From assembly GCF_000769405.2 (NCBI RefSeq), contig NZ_CP053439.1, forward strand, positions 2,728,001 through 2,792,000: a stretch of 64,000 nucleotides of DNA. Reading direction: 5' to 3'. Position 1 is the first letter of the stretch. Each line of letters begins with the position of its first letter. Below the pieces are notes generated by a model. The model worked only from the letters and a program-made list of their open reading frames with translations. It was not told the origin of the DNA and made no database searches. Origin of the DNA: Rhizobium brockwellii (GTDB lineage Bacteria; Pseudomonadota; Alphaproteobacteria; Rhizobiales; Rhizobiaceae). The translations under genes were made by a program, and so were the position numbers. Below are positions 17,132-27,262 of the stretch, piece by piece.

Positions 17132-17474
17132 ACTCCGGACGATTCACGCCAACGGCGGCGTCAACACCGACATGGTGGGCGCCGCTCTCCGCCTCGCCCG
17201 CAAAGCCGCCGGGCTGGCGATCTATTCCGCCCTCGCCGGAGTTCGTTTCGATCTGCACGATACGATGTGCTTCGAGCCGAAAGCCATTGAGCAATCCGCG
17301 GATCGCTTTCGAAACCGAGCGCCGACCGGTTTTTTTGTGGCCGAGTCAGCCGGAAGAAACCATCGTCAACGTCCCATTTGGCGACCGAAATAGCACCAAC
17401 GCCAAAAACGGTTCGCCATTGACCGACGCCAAGTGAATTCTTACTATCTACCAATCGATAAAGGAAAAGTAAGA
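17132..17474. other. Intergenic region between ilvE and the vapBC module
   Basis: No supported gene. A frame at 17097-17393 has no start signal and no family features. It holds the ilvE terminator and, near its end, the promoter of the toxin-antitoxin genes. Confidence 0.5.
17313..17337 (+). terminator. Possible intrinsic terminator
   Basis: AAACCG (17313-17318) pairs with CGGTTT (17328-17333) across a 9-nt loop, within a run of seven T (17331-17337). It is about 180 bases past the ilvE stop. Confidence 0.5.
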
Positions 17475-17684
17475 ATGGCAACCGCAACCCTCTCTACAAA
17501 ATTCCAGATCTCCATTCCCAAGGAAGTGCGCGAACAACAGCACTGGTCGGCGGGACAGGAATTCGTGTTCATACCCAAAGGCAAAGGCGTATTGCTGATG
17601 CCGGTCCCGACGCTTGCCGATCTTCGCGGCCTCGCCGAAGGCGCAGACAACAAAAACTACCGCGACCGGAACGACCGTTTCTAA
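17475..17684 (+). CDS. vapB: VapB antitoxin, AbrB/MazE/SpoVT type
   Basis: 69 residues. The swapped-hairpin DNA-binding motif TATLSTKFQISIPKEVRE is followed by GQEFVFIPKGKGVLLMPVP. The C-terminal part (DLRGLAEGADNKNYRDRNDRF) is the usual flexible toxin-neutralising tail. An AAGGA lies nine bases upstream of the ATG. The stop overlaps the vapC start by one base (TAATG), giving translational coupling. Expected to repress its own promoter together with VapC. Confidence 0.9.
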   Translation: MATATLSTKFQISIPKEVREQQHWSAGQEFVFIPKGKGVLLMPVPTLADLRGLAEGADNKNYRDRNDRF

Positions 17685-18061
17685 TGCGCGTGATCGACAG
17701 CTCCGCATGGATAGAATGGCTGACGAAAAGTGCTGCCGGAACCAGGCTGCAGGCCGAAATCCCGGAACGCGATCAATGCATCGTTCCGACGATCGTGCAG
17801 CTTGAGCTTTCCAAATGGCTGGCACGCGAAAAGGACGAGGAAGCCGTCGACAGCTTCATCGCTTATACCGCGACATGCATGGTTGTTTCTCTCGACACGA
17901 CGCTTGCTCGCCGTGCTGCCGAAATATCGGCAGCCCATAAACTCGCCACCGCCGATGCGATCACTTATGCGACCGCGGAGCGCCACGACGCCGACATCCT
18001 GACCTGCGATGCCCATTTTAAGGATCTCGAACGCGTCATCTATATCGATAAAAAAGACTGA
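17684..18061 (+). CDS. vapC: VapC toxin, PIN-domain ribonuclease
   Basis: 125 residues with the full PIN acidic set: Asp5 (RVIDSSAW), Glu41 (QLELSKW), Asp91 (ATADAITYA) and Asp109 (TCDAHF). VapC toxins cleave tRNA or rRNA under Mg2+. The gene looks intact, with no missing catalytic residue. It overlaps vapB by one base and is followed after 118 bases by a second toxin-antitoxin module. Confidence 0.92.
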   Translation: MRVIDSSAWIEWLTKSAAGTRLQAEIPERDQCIVPTIVQLELSKWLAREKDEEAVDSFIAYTATCMVVSLDTTLARRAAEISAAHKLATADAITYATAERHDADILTCDAHFKDLERVIYIDKKD

Positions 18062-18179
18062 TCCGCATGTGACCCAAGCCCTCGACGGCGCGGCACAACG
18101 CTTCTATCACAAACTGGGAAATGATAATCTGGCATCTGGAATGGCTGAAAACCGGCATGTGCAGGCGGCACCGAATCCA

Positions 18180-18431
18180 ATGGCGAAAATGACGATCTCG
18201 CTTCCGGATAATCTGGCGGAATACGTCGAAAACCGTGTCGCAAGCGGCAGATACAGCAGTGCCGGCGCATTCCTGGCGGAGCTTATTCTGAAGGATCAGC
18301 TCCATCACAAGCTTGACGACGAAGAACTGCGCAACATCCTGAGGCAGGCTGAGGAAAGCGGCCCGAGCGGTCGACGCATTCCCGACATCCTGTCGGAAAC
18401 GAAGGCAAAGCTGCGTGACAACAACCTATAG
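18180..18431 (+). CDS. parD: ParD-family antitoxin
   Basis: 83 residues. The N-terminal ribbon-helix-helix motif is AKMTISLPDNLAEYVENRV, then ASGRYSSAGAFLAELI, typical of ParD/CopG regulators. The C-terminal half is charged and would wrap the toxin. The start at 18180 has a poor Shine-Dalgarno; 18189 (MTISLP) is an alternative. It overlaps the downstream toxin gene by 17 bases, the usual operon arrangement. Confidence 0.88.
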   Translation: MAKMTISLPDNLAEYVENRVASGRYSSAGAFLAELILKDQLHHKLDDEELRNILRQAEESGPSGRRIPDILSETKAKLRDNNL

Positions 18432-18750
18432 GCTAACCCGAACCGCAGACTCCGTGCTATCAGGCATCGACGAATATGCTTGCCTCAATTTCGGCGAGGC
18501 GCAGGCGGACGCCTATCTTCTCGACTGGGACAGGATTTTCGTGCTTCTTTCGCACGCTCCCTCGATGGGAGAAGAGTGCGACGAACTCGGCGCCGGCCTT
18601 CGCCGCCTCCTCCACATGCGCCACGTCGCCTTCTACCGGGTGGCATCGGAAGGGATTGTCGTCATTGACATCATCGACGCCGACCGGCTCCCCGAAAGAC
18701 ATCTTCAATCCAACCGACGCCCACGATCGGCCGAACAGCATGCCTCTTGA
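18415..18750 (+). CDS. parE: ParE-family toxin
   Basis: 111 residues from a GTG start inside parD. RelE/ParE-fold signatures are TYRLTRTADSVLSGIDEYA at the start, then APSMGEECDELGAGLRRLLHMRHVAFYRV and GIVVIDIIDADR. ParE toxins block DNA gyrase. The C-terminal 15 residues or so overlap the following methyltransferase gene by 11 bases and are probably dispensable. The fold is complete, so the module is likely functional. Confidence 0.88.
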   Translation: MTTTYRLTRTADSVLSGIDEYACLNFGEAQADAYLLDWDRIFVLLSHAPSMGEECDELGAGLRRLLHMRHVAFYRVASEGIVVIDIIDADRLPERHLQSNRRPRSAEQHAS

Positions 18751-19327
18751 TTGCACCTCCGCCTTCTATGAGGAAAATGCCGAGACATACGCCAAGCGGG
18801 CGCACAGCCTGCCGAAGCAGCAGCTCGATGCCTTCCTCGCCGGGCTTGTGCCGGGTGCGGCAATCCTCGAACTCGGCTGCGGCGGCGGACAGGACAGCAC
18901 CTACATGCTGGCGCAGGGTTTCGACGTGACGCCGACGGATGGCTCGACCGAGCTTGCGAGACAGGCGGAAGTGCTGATCGGCCGGCCGGTCAGGGTCATG
19001 TTGTTTCAAGAACTCGACGCCGACAGCGCCTTCGACGGCGTCTGGGCGCAGGCAAGCCTTCTCCACGTCCCGAGGCCAGAGCTGTCCGATATCTTCGCCC
19101 GCATCCGGCGCGCCCTGAGGACAGGCGGCATCATTCATGCGACCTTCAAGGCAGGCGATGCGGAAGGCCATGACGGCTTCGGGCGTTATTACAACTATCC
19201 CTCCGCCGAATGGCTTTCGGAGCTTTTGACGAAAGGCGGCTGGCGGAATATCGCCATTAGCGAAAGCGACGGCGGCGGCTATGACGGCAAGCCGACCCGC
19301 TGGCTGATCGTCGGCGCAGAACGGTAA
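18740..19327 (+). CDS. Class I SAM-dependent methyltransferase
   Basis: 195 residues. The SAM-binding motif I is ILELGCGGGQDSTYM (about 41-55), with the acidic residue after strand 2 in TPTDGS and motif IV VWAQASLLHV, then LRTGGIIHATFK. The methyl acceptor is unknown. The ATG at 18740 is the start that gives a normal N-terminus; the frame is open far upstream but there overlaps parD and parE. Its 5' end overlaps the ParE gene, so it may be transcribed from the toxin-antitoxin promoter. The stop abuts a shared terminator with ilvC. Confidence 0.88.
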   Translation: MPLDCTSAFYEENAETYAKRAHSLPKQQLDAFLAGLVPGAAILELGCGGGQDSTYMLAQGFDVTPTDGSTELARQAEVLIGRPVRVMLFQELDADSAFDGVWAQASLLHVPRPELSDIFARIRRALRTGGIIHATFKAGDAEGHDGFGRYYNYPSAEWLSELLTKGGWRNIAISESDGGGYDGKPTRWLIVGAER

Positions 19328-19352
19328 AGGCCGGAGCTTTCGCCCCGGCCTT
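19327..19352. terminator. Bidirectional hairpin between methyltransferase and ilvC
   Basis: AAGGCCGG (19327-19334) and CCGGCCTT (19345-19352) form a perfect 8-bp stem with a 10-nt loop between two convergent genes. The U-runs are short on both sides. Confidence 0.6.
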
Positions 19353-19376
19353 AAACTGCAACAGCACAAAAAGTGC

Positions 19377-21111
<1,735 letters not shown>

Positions 21112-21114
21112 ATA

Positions 21115-21130
21115 CGTACCGTACGGTACG
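21115..21130. promoter_or_regulatory. 16-bp perfect palindrome, probable TetR operator
   Basis: CGTACCGTACGGTACG is identical to its reverse complement and lies immediately upstream of the TetR start codon. Length and position are typical of an autoregulatory operator. Confidence 0.7.
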
Positions 21131-21285
21131 GTTCGTGAGGTTTATGCGATAAACCGATCAGGTCGTCAAGAAGTCCAGATAGATTTTTTTAATACGGGAA
21201 ACCGCGATGAAACACCAGAATTGGATAGGCGCGAATCCTCGGTGATCGCATAATGTCGCGCTACGCCATTTGCCCGGAGGCTTCG

Positions 21286-21732
21286 ATGTCACGCCTGTCT
21301 GCAGCTCTTCTCCTGCTCGGAGCAATTCTCCTTGGCGGCCCAAGCGCCCTCGCACAGTCCGACAGCGACGTCTACAACCGCATCGAGGAACTGCCCGGCG
21401 ATGCCGCAAGCTTCGACCGGCCGCTGCGCCAACTTGTTCGGGCGATGCGCTCAGGCGACGCCGAGACCATCGCCGGCCTTGCCGAATACCCGCTGACGGT
21501 CAAGGCCAACGGCGAGACCTACGACGTCGAGAACGCTGAGGATTTCATCGACAATTTCGACGATCTCGTGACGCCGGAAACGCGCAGCGCCGTCGGGCGC
21601 CAGCAATACGAGGACCTATTCGTCAATAGCGACGGCGTCATGCTCGCCGGCGGCGCCGTCTGGATGGGCGCGATCTGCGAGGACAACGCCTGCGAGGCGA
21701 GCCACTGGGCGATCATCGCGATCAACAATTAA
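21286..21732 (+). CDS. Exported hypothetical protein
   Basis: 148 residues. A signal peptide (MSRLSAALLLLGAILLGGPSALAQ) precedes an acidic mature domain resembling NTF2-like or lumazine-binding small stress proteins (LRQLVRAMRSGDAETIAGLAEYPLTVKANGETYDVENAEDFIDNF). It ends with a Cys pair (AICEDNACEA). The ATG at 21286 is fixed by GGAGG five bases upstream, so the longer frame from 21253 is rejected. A DUF4087 gene follows after 23 bases, probably in one operon. Function unknown. Confidence 0.8.
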   Translation: MSRLSAALLLLGAILLGGPSALAQSDSDVYNRIEELPGDAASFDRPLRQLVRAMRSGDAETIAGLAEYPLTVKANGETYDVENAEDFIDNFDDLVTPETRSAVGRQQYEDLFVNSDGVMLAGGAVWMGAICEDNACEASHWAIIAINN

Positions 21733-21755
21733 AATCTGGCGACGAGGAAAAGCCG

Positions 21756-22121
21756 ATGAAATACCGGATAGCCGCCGCAGTCATCACCGCAGCTCTCGCG
21801 ATCGCCGCAAACGCACAGGCCGCCGAAACGCGCTGCGGCTGGATCGAGAATCCGACGCCCGCCAACTGGTGGCTGGAGGACGCGGAGAACACCTGGACGA
21901 TCATGACCCAAGGCGACGATGCCGGCGAGGTGGAAGGCATGGAGCTGATCTCCGACATCTCCGAACATGATTATGTCAAGACCAATGGCAATTACGGCTA
22001 TGCCTGCGCATGCATGAGTGTGGAAACTGATGGCAAGGACCGCATCACACGCATCCTCTCCTTCCGCCAGCTAAAGCTCGCCAAATGCCGTGCCGACAAG
22101 GCGCTGAAATTCCCCGGCTGA
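21756..22121 (+). CDS. Exported DUF4087 protein
   Basis: 121 residues with a signal peptide ending near AQAAE. The mature domain follows the DUF4087 pattern: ETRCGWIENPTPANWWLEDAENTWTIM, then GYACACMSVETD and ILSFRQLKLAKCRAD. Several cysteines suggest disulfides in the periplasm. GAGGA lies upstream of the ATG. Second gene of a small operon of exported proteins. Function unknown. Confidence 0.83.
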   Translation: MKYRIAAAVITAALAIAANAQAAETRCGWIENPTPANWWLEDAENTWTIMTQGDDAGEVEGMELISDISEHDYVKTNGNYGYACACMSVETDGKDRITRILSFRQLKLAKCRADKALKFPG

Positions 22122-22204
22122 CCAACCCATCACCCGAAGAGCGGATGGCGGCCGCGATCATGAGCCAATCGTCCAGAGGCAGTTGATCCGCGAAGAGCCG
22201 CAGC

Positions 22205-23887
22205 CTATGACGCCGTAGCGCAACCAGCGGGGATCAAGAGAAGCTCTGCCGGCATCGCCTTGTCGATCGCGTAAAGCTTTGCGAAACCCGCATCTTCGAC
22301 CAGCGTCAGGCCCGCCGGCATCAAGGTGCCAACATAGCGATCGGGGATATCGGCATTGGCGACGAGGATGAAATCGAAACGTCTGCGCCAGTCCGACAGA
22401 TAGGGCGTGAAGCCTTTATATTCCTGTATCATTGCCGGGCATGAAAGCACGCCGATCGACAGCAGATTGCCCTCGGGAACCGCGATCTCAGACCATGGCG
22501 ACAGAACGGATAACGGCTGTTTGCCTTTTGCCGTGAAGAGCGTTGGCACGAAAGCATGCGACAAGGGCACGGCGAGCGTCGGCAGGTGCCGGAAAGTATC
22601 CAACCCCCAGGCAAAATGCCGGTTGGAGTGGGCAAGATCGCTCACTGTCTCGGGTTCATGTCCCAGAGGCAGCACGGCTGCACCGGCCGGCACTTTTCTA
22701 AGCACAGTCTCGACGGCGGCAACATCCTTCTGTGCCAGCCACCAGTTCCAGCCGACCCAGCCGGTACGGCCGAAGACCGCGAGATTGATGATGAGCGCCA
22801 GCAACAGCGCTTGCCGACGCGTGAGATTGGCGAAGGGGCACACCATCGCCATGGCGACGAGCGCTGTCATGATCGGAAAGCGCCAACTGATCCATCCGGT
22901 GCCGAGCATGTGGCGAGGCGAAACACAGGACAGAAGCAGCAGGCCGCAGGCGGCGACGGCAAGCCCCGCATGCATGCGGATGTCGCCCGCGCGGACGGCA
23001 CGCGTGCAGATGAGGATCAGCGGCAGAACCAGCACGACATCCACCACCGGGACATAAGTCGTGATGGCGGAGAGCAGATTAAGGACGATCAGGATGATAC
23101 CGTCGTTCCAGGCAAGGCCGAGGCCGTTGCCGCCGGCGTTGGGCAAAGCCGCCGTATGGAGATAGAGCGCGAGCGGCGGCAGGACGCAGGCGCCGAGCGC
23201 CAGCGCCAACCGGCCGGCGAGCCTCATCAGACCCGCCTTCGATCGCACGATATCGATGCGCCAGGAAAATTCGAGGCCGCAGACGATCGCCATATAGAAG
23301 CCAAGCGCGAAGAGATGCATCACCGTCAGCAACAGCGCGGCGGCGAGCCGCCAGGCAAAAACCACGGCGGGATTTCTGCGCTGCAGCCGCAGATCTACGC
23401 AGGCGAAGAACAAGGCCATGCCGAGGCCGATCTGGAAGTTGATGAAGCCGCCGATCATGGTGGCGCACCAGCCGAGCGACAGCATAGCGGTCTGCCAGTG
23501 GTGCCGGCCGCCGAAAAGCGCGCGGTGCAGGCCGATTGCCCCGAGCGGCGGCAGCACGATCGCCAGGAAAAGCAAGGCCCCTGCAAGCCTGTCTGCGCCG
23601 ACAAGCGGCCCCATCCAGGTGGCCAGAACGTCGATCCCGACATTGGTGAAGGTGCGGTTCCAATCGACCGCATAGATCTCAGGAAACGGCGGCTCGCCGA
23701 TCCCGCCCGAAAGGAGCCAGATACGGGCGTAGTGATTGGCGTAATCGAGAACCGGCGGAAAGGGAAACAGGAGAACCAAAGCCGCGGCAAGTCCGACGAA
23801 TGCGACGATCGCAACGGTGGAGTCCTGTCTGGCGATCAATTCCCCGGGCCCGGCTGCGGCCACAGCAGGCGCGGCAATCCGGTCCAT
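22205..23887 (-). CDS. Polytopic membrane protein, GT-C-like
   Basis: 560 residues with about ten hydrophobic segments and a soluble C-terminal part (from about residue 440). The first large loop carries charged residues between membrane segments 1 and 2 (DYANHYARIWLL...EIYAVDWNR), similar in layout to lipid-linked sugar-dependent GT-C glycosyltransferases. No confident family assignment. Its ATG overlaps the stop of the GT2 gene by one base, so the two act together: the GT2 enzyme probably makes a lipid-linked sugar that this protein transfers to an envelope glycan. That is inference. Confidence 0.75.
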   Translation of the reverse strand: MDRIAAPAVAAAGPGELIARQDSTVAIVAFVGLAAALVLLFPFPPVLDYANHYARIWLLSGGIGEPPFPEIYAVDWNRTFTNVGIDVLATWMGPLVGADRLAGALLFLAIVLPPLGAIGLHRALFGGRHHWQTAMLSLGWCATMIGGFINFQIGLGMALFFACVDLRLQRRNPAVVFAWRLAAALLLTVMHLFALGFYMAIVCGLEFSWRIDIVRSKAGLMRLAGRLALALGACVLPPLALYLHTAALPNAGGNGLGLAWNDGIILIVLNLLSAITTYVPVVDVVLVLPLILICTRAVRAGDIRMHAGLAVAACGLLLLSCVSPRHMLGTGWISWRFPIMTALVAMAMVCPFANLTRRQALLLALIINLAVFGRTGWVGWNWWLAQKDVAAVETVLRKVPAGAAVLPLGHEPETVSDLAHSNRHFAWGLDTFRHLPTLAVPLSHAFVPTLFTAKGKQPLSVLSPWSEIAVPEGNLLSIGVLSCPAMIQEYKGFTPYLSDWRRRFDFILVANADIPDRYVGTLMPAGLTLVEDAGFAKLYAIDKAMPAELLLIPAGCATAS

Positions 23888-24945
23888 TATCCGATCCGGC
23901 TGTTCTTTTGCGAGCGCGGCGGCTCTTCGGATGCAAAGGCCGCATCCAGCGCGGCGCGTTTGTCGCTGGCGCTCATTTCCGAGAAGGCGATCGACAATTG
24001 TGCCTGTTCACCGCCGCGCACGATCGTCTCGACCATGAACATCGGCCGCTTCTTGCTCTCCTGTACCAGACGGCCGAGATACTCGCCGATGATGCCGATG
24101 CAGATCAGCTGGATAGCGCTGAAGGCGCTGACCGCGGCCATGATCGACGACCAGCCGGTCACCGTCTCGCCCTGCAGCCAGCGAATGAAGGTGTAGACGA
24201 GCAATGCGATCGCGACGCCGGCGCTCATCATGCCAAGCCAAGTGCTGATGCGCAGCGGTGTCGTTGAAAAGCTGGTGATCGCATCGAGAGCGAAATTGAT
24301 CATCTTGCGCAAAGGATATTTCGTCGTGCCGGCAAAACGGGCGTCACGCTCGTAGGGGAGCGCCACCTGCCTGCCGCCGATCCAGCTGACCATGCCGCGG
24401 ATGAAGCGATCGCGCTCCGGCATCGCCAGCAGGATATCGACGACACGCCGGCGCATCAGCCGGAAATCACCGGTATCGCGCGGGATGGTCACGGAAGCGA
24501 GCTTGGACAAAGCGCGATAGAAGAGCGAAGCGGAGGCCAGCTTGAACCAGCTTTCGCCCTGGCGGCGCGTGCGCTGACCGTAAACGACGTCGGCGCCGCG
24601 CTCCATGATCGGCATCATCATCAAAAGCAGCTCGGGCGGATCCTGAAGATCGGCATCGATCAAAAGCACGCGCTCGCCCCGCGACGCGGAAAGACCCGCC
24701 GTCGATGCCAGCTGGTGACCGTGATTGCGCAGAAGACGAACACCGAGCACCTGCGGCACATTTGCCGCCAGATCCGAAATGATCTCCCAGGTACGATCGG
24801 ACGAGCCGTCGTCAACGAGAATGAGCTCGAAGGCATCGCCGGCAACGCTGTGAGCAGCGGCGGCAGCGCGGCGGCAGAACTCGCGCAGCCCTTCTTCCTC
24901 GTTGTGACAAGGCGCGACGATGGAAAGAAAGGGTGCTTGCGTCAT
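23887..24945 (-). CDS. Family 2 glycosyltransferase (GtrB/ArnC-like)
   Basis: 352 residues. The N-terminal GT-A domain is LSIVAPCHNEEEGLREF, then LILVDDGSSDRT and the DxD-containing LLIDADLQDPPELL (about 96-109). YGQRTRRQGESWFK and GDFRLMRR follow. Two C-terminal membrane segments (around 234-254 and 268-290) are as in GtrB, DPM1 and ArnC enzymes, which load a sugar on undecaprenyl phosphate. First gene of the pair with the membrane protein. Confidence 0.9.
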   Translation of the reverse strand: MTQAPFLSIVAPCHNEEEGLREFCRRAAAAAHSVAGDAFELILVDDGSSDRTWEIISDLAANVPQVLGVRLLRNHGHQLASTAGLSASRGERVLLIDADLQDPPELLLMMMPIMERGADVVYGQRTRRQGESWFKLASASLFYRALSKLASVTIPRDTGDFRLMRRRVVDILLAMPERDRFIRGMVSWIGGRQVALPYERDARFAGTTKYPLRKMINFALDAITSFSTTPLRISTWLGMMSAGVAIALLVYTFIRWLQGETVTGWSSIMAAVSAFSAIQLICIGIIGEYLGRLVQESKKRPMFMVETIVRGGEQAQLSIAFSEMSASDKRAALDAAFASEEPPRSQKNSRIG

Positions 24946-25036
24946 GCTGACGTCGGTGCCTGCTTGATGTTTGGCGCCAGACTAGCGACGAAAGGTCAAA
25001 CATCCTTTAACGATTGGCTGCCGGTCGCAAGGCCGA

Positions 25037-25945
25037 CTATTCCGCCGCCATGACCTCGCGGGCGCCGTCGACATCGCGGGCCGGCGAGGCCCCGTAGAGG
25101 CGGCTGTATTCGCGGCTGAACTGCGACGGGCTTTGATAGCCGACGCGGTGACCGGCCGTGCCCGCATCGAGCCGCTCCACCAGCATCAGCCGGCGCGCCT
25201 CGTGCAGGCGAAGCTGCTTCTGATACTGCACCGGCGTCATCGCCGTGACCGACTTGAAGTGATGATGGAAGGAGGACACGCTCATGCTGACGCGGTCGGC
25301 AAGGTCTTCGATGCGCAGTGGCCTCGCGAAATTCTCCTTCAGCCATGCGACGGCGCGCGCGACCCTGTTGCTGTGGCTGTCTGCAGTGGCGATGTTGATC
25401 AGCCGCGCGCCATCCGGCCCGGTCAGCACCCGATAGAGGATTTCCTGCTCAATCAGCGGCGCCATGGCAGGAATGTCGCCTGGACGATCGAGCAAGCGCA
25501 GCAGGCGGACGGCGGCATCCAGGAGCTCCGGCGGAGCGACGTTCACCGCCATCCCGCGCTGCCCGTCGGTATCGGCGGCCGGGCGCGGAATATCGATGCG
25601 GCTAAGCAACTCCAGCAGCTTTTCGGAATCGATTGCCAGCCCCAGGCAGAGATGCGGAACCTCAGGGCTCGCCTCAGTGACGCGCCAGGCGACCGGCAGA
25701 TCGAGCGAGGTCAGCAGATAGTCGCCAGTCCCGTAGCTGATAAGTTCCGCGCCGAGCCGCAAGCTCTTGGCCCCCTGCAGGACAAAGGCAAAACAGGGTC
25801 GGTAGCTGCTGTGTAAGGGATCGCTGGGCTTGGACCGACGGCTGATGTGAAGATTGCCGATATCAGTCGCGAATTCGCCGTCACCGGCTGCGAAGCGCAT
25901 CGCGATATCGACAATTTCCTGATAGGGGCTGAAGGGCAAGGTCAT
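25037..25945 (-). CDS. AraC-family regulator
   Basis: 302 residues. An N-terminal AraC_N domain (HSSYRPCFAFVLQGAKSLRLGAELISYGTGDYLLTSLDLPV) precedes a C-terminal double helix-turn-helix (LRIEDLADRVSMSVSSFHHHFKSVTAMTPVQYQKQLRLHEARRLM, then AGHRVGYQSPSQFSREYSRLYG). Members with this N-terminal domain commonly lie next to alcohol dehydrogenase or aldo/keto reductase genes; here an alcohol dehydrogenase is divergent, with a 204-bp shared promoter region. Activation of that gene is likely. Confidence 0.9.
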   Translation of the reverse strand: MTLPFSPYQEIVDIAMRFAAGDGEFATDIGNLHISRRSKPSDPLHSSYRPCFAFVLQGAKSLRLGAELISYGTGDYLLTSLDLPVAWRVTEASPEVPHLCLGLAIDSEKLLELLSRIDIPRPAADTDGQRGMAVNVAPPELLDAAVRLLRLLDRPGDIPAMAPLIEQEILYRVLTGPDGARLINIATADSHSNRVARAVAWLKENFARPLRIEDLADRVSMSVSSFHHHFKSVTAMTPVQYQKQLRLHEARRLMLVERLDAGTAGHRVGYQSPSQFSREYSRLYGASPARDVDGAREVMAAE

Positions 25946-26149
25946 GCGGCAACTCTTTCTGTCAACTGTCTGACGCCGGCGATACCGCTCTTATCTAGAG
26001 TGCCTTCGCCATTTCGCAAACAGGCTAGCGCCTCACTTTTGCAGGATCGTGCAAAAAGCTGAGAGGATCGCTCTAACCCTCTGCCGCAGTTCCGGGCAAT
26101 AGTCCACCATCTCTTTCAACCCCCACCACAATCGAAAAGGATGGTTCCC

Positions 26150-27196
26150 ATGCCTATTGCAAGAGGCTACGCCGCGACCGACGCTTCCAAGCCGCTGACC
26201 CCTTTCACCTTCGAACGCCGCGATCCGAACCCCGATGACGTCGTGATCGATATCAAGTTTGCCGGCATCTGCCATTCGGACATCCATACTGTCCGCAACG
26301 AATGGAAGAACGCCGTCTATCCGATCGTGCCGGGCCATGAGATCGCCGGCATCATCTCGGCCGTCGGTTCCGATGTGACAAAATTCAAGGTCGGCGATCG
26401 CGTCGGCGTCGGCTGCTTCGTCGATTCCTGCATCGGCTGCGCCGAGCGCGACCTCGATCGGGAACAGTATATGCCGGGGCTCGCCGGCACCTACAACGAC
26501 TTCGAAGCCGACCGCAAGACACGGACCCAGGGCGGCTATTCCGACTCGATCGTCGTCAGGGAAGGCTATGTCATGTCCATTCCGGACAATCTGCCGCTCG
26601 ATGCCTCTGCGCCGCTGCTCTGCGCCGGCATCACGCTTTACTCGCCGCTGCGCCACTGGAATGCCGGCCCCGGCAAGAAGGTCGCGATCGTTGGGATGGG
26701 CGGCCTCGGCCATATGGGCGTCAAGCTCGGCGCCGCCATGGGCGCCGATATCACCGTTCTCTCCCAGAGCCTTTCCAAGAAGGAAGATGGGCTGAAGCTC
26801 GGCGCCAAGGAATATTACGCCACCAACGACCCGGAAACCTTCACGAAACTCGCCGGCACTTTCGACCTGATCATCTGCACCGTCAGCGCCGAGATCGACT
26901 GGAACGCCTATCTCGGCCTCCTGAAGGTGGACGGTTCCTTCGTGGTGGTCGGCGCGCCGGAAAACCCGATCCCCGTGCATGCCTTCTCGATCATCCCCGG
27001 CCGCAAGAGCATATCAGGCTCGATGATCGGCTCGATCAAGGAAACCCAGGAAATGCTCGACTTCTGCGGCGAGCACAACATCGTCTCCGAGATCGAGAAG
27101 ATCAACATCCAGCAGGTCAACGAAGCCTATGAACGCGTCCTGAAAAGCGACGTCCGCTACCGCTTCGTCATCGACATCGCCTCGCTGGCGGCTTGA
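26150..27196 (+). CDS. Zinc-type alcohol dehydrogenase with altered structural-zinc site
   Basis: 348 residues of the YahK/cinnamyl-alcohol-dehydrogenase group. The catalytic zinc ligands look intact: Cys41 (ICHSDIH), His63-Glu64 (PGHE) and the later Cys in [10 protein letters not shown]. The NADP fold has [10 protein letters not shown]. The structural zinc loop normally reads C-x2-C-x2-C-x7-C. Here it is [17 protein letters not shown], so the third and fourth cysteines are Arg100 and Met108. The ATG at 26150 is preferred over 26141 because AAGGA is then eight bases away. Probably controlled by the divergent AraC regulator. Confidence 0.92.
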   Translation: MPIARGYAATDASKPLTPFTFERRDPNPDDVVIDIKFAGICHSDIHTVRNEWKNAVYPIVPGHEIAGIISAVGSDVTKFKVGDRVGVGCFVDSCIGCAERDLDREQYMPGLAGTYNDFEADRKTRTQGGYSDSIVVREGYVMSIPDNLPLDASAPLLCAGITLYSPLRHWNAGPGKKVAIVGMGGLGHMGVKLGAAMGADITVLSQSLSKKEDGLKLGAKEYYATNDPETFTKLAGTFDLIICTVSAEIDWNAYLGLLKVDGSFVVVGAPENPIPVHAFSIIPGRKSISGSMIGSIKETQEMLDFCGEHNIVSEIEKINIQQVNEAYERVLKSDVRYRFVIDIASLAA

Positions 27197-27205
27197 GAAC
27201 ATGAG

Positions 27206-27229
27206 AGGCGGCTCCTTTGGGGGCCGCCT
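27206..27229. terminator. Hairpin between alcohol dehydrogenase and the TetM-like gene
   Basis: AGGCGGC (27206-27212) pairs with GCCGCCT (27223-27229) between two convergent genes. Only two T follow on the plus strand. Confidence 0.5.
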
Positions 27230-27262
27230 TCACGCCCACGACGAAGTATGCGCTGAGGAATC

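Noticed and set aside
17097-17393. Frame after ilvE suggesting a small gene or remnant
   Set aside because: Starts inside ilvE, lacks a ribosome binding site, and ends past a likely terminator; no recognisable family.
22556-24196. Plus-strand frame of 546 codons opposite the glycosyltransferase pair
   Set aside because: Antisense shadow with biased composition (Gln, Arg, Asp), covering two recognisable genes.
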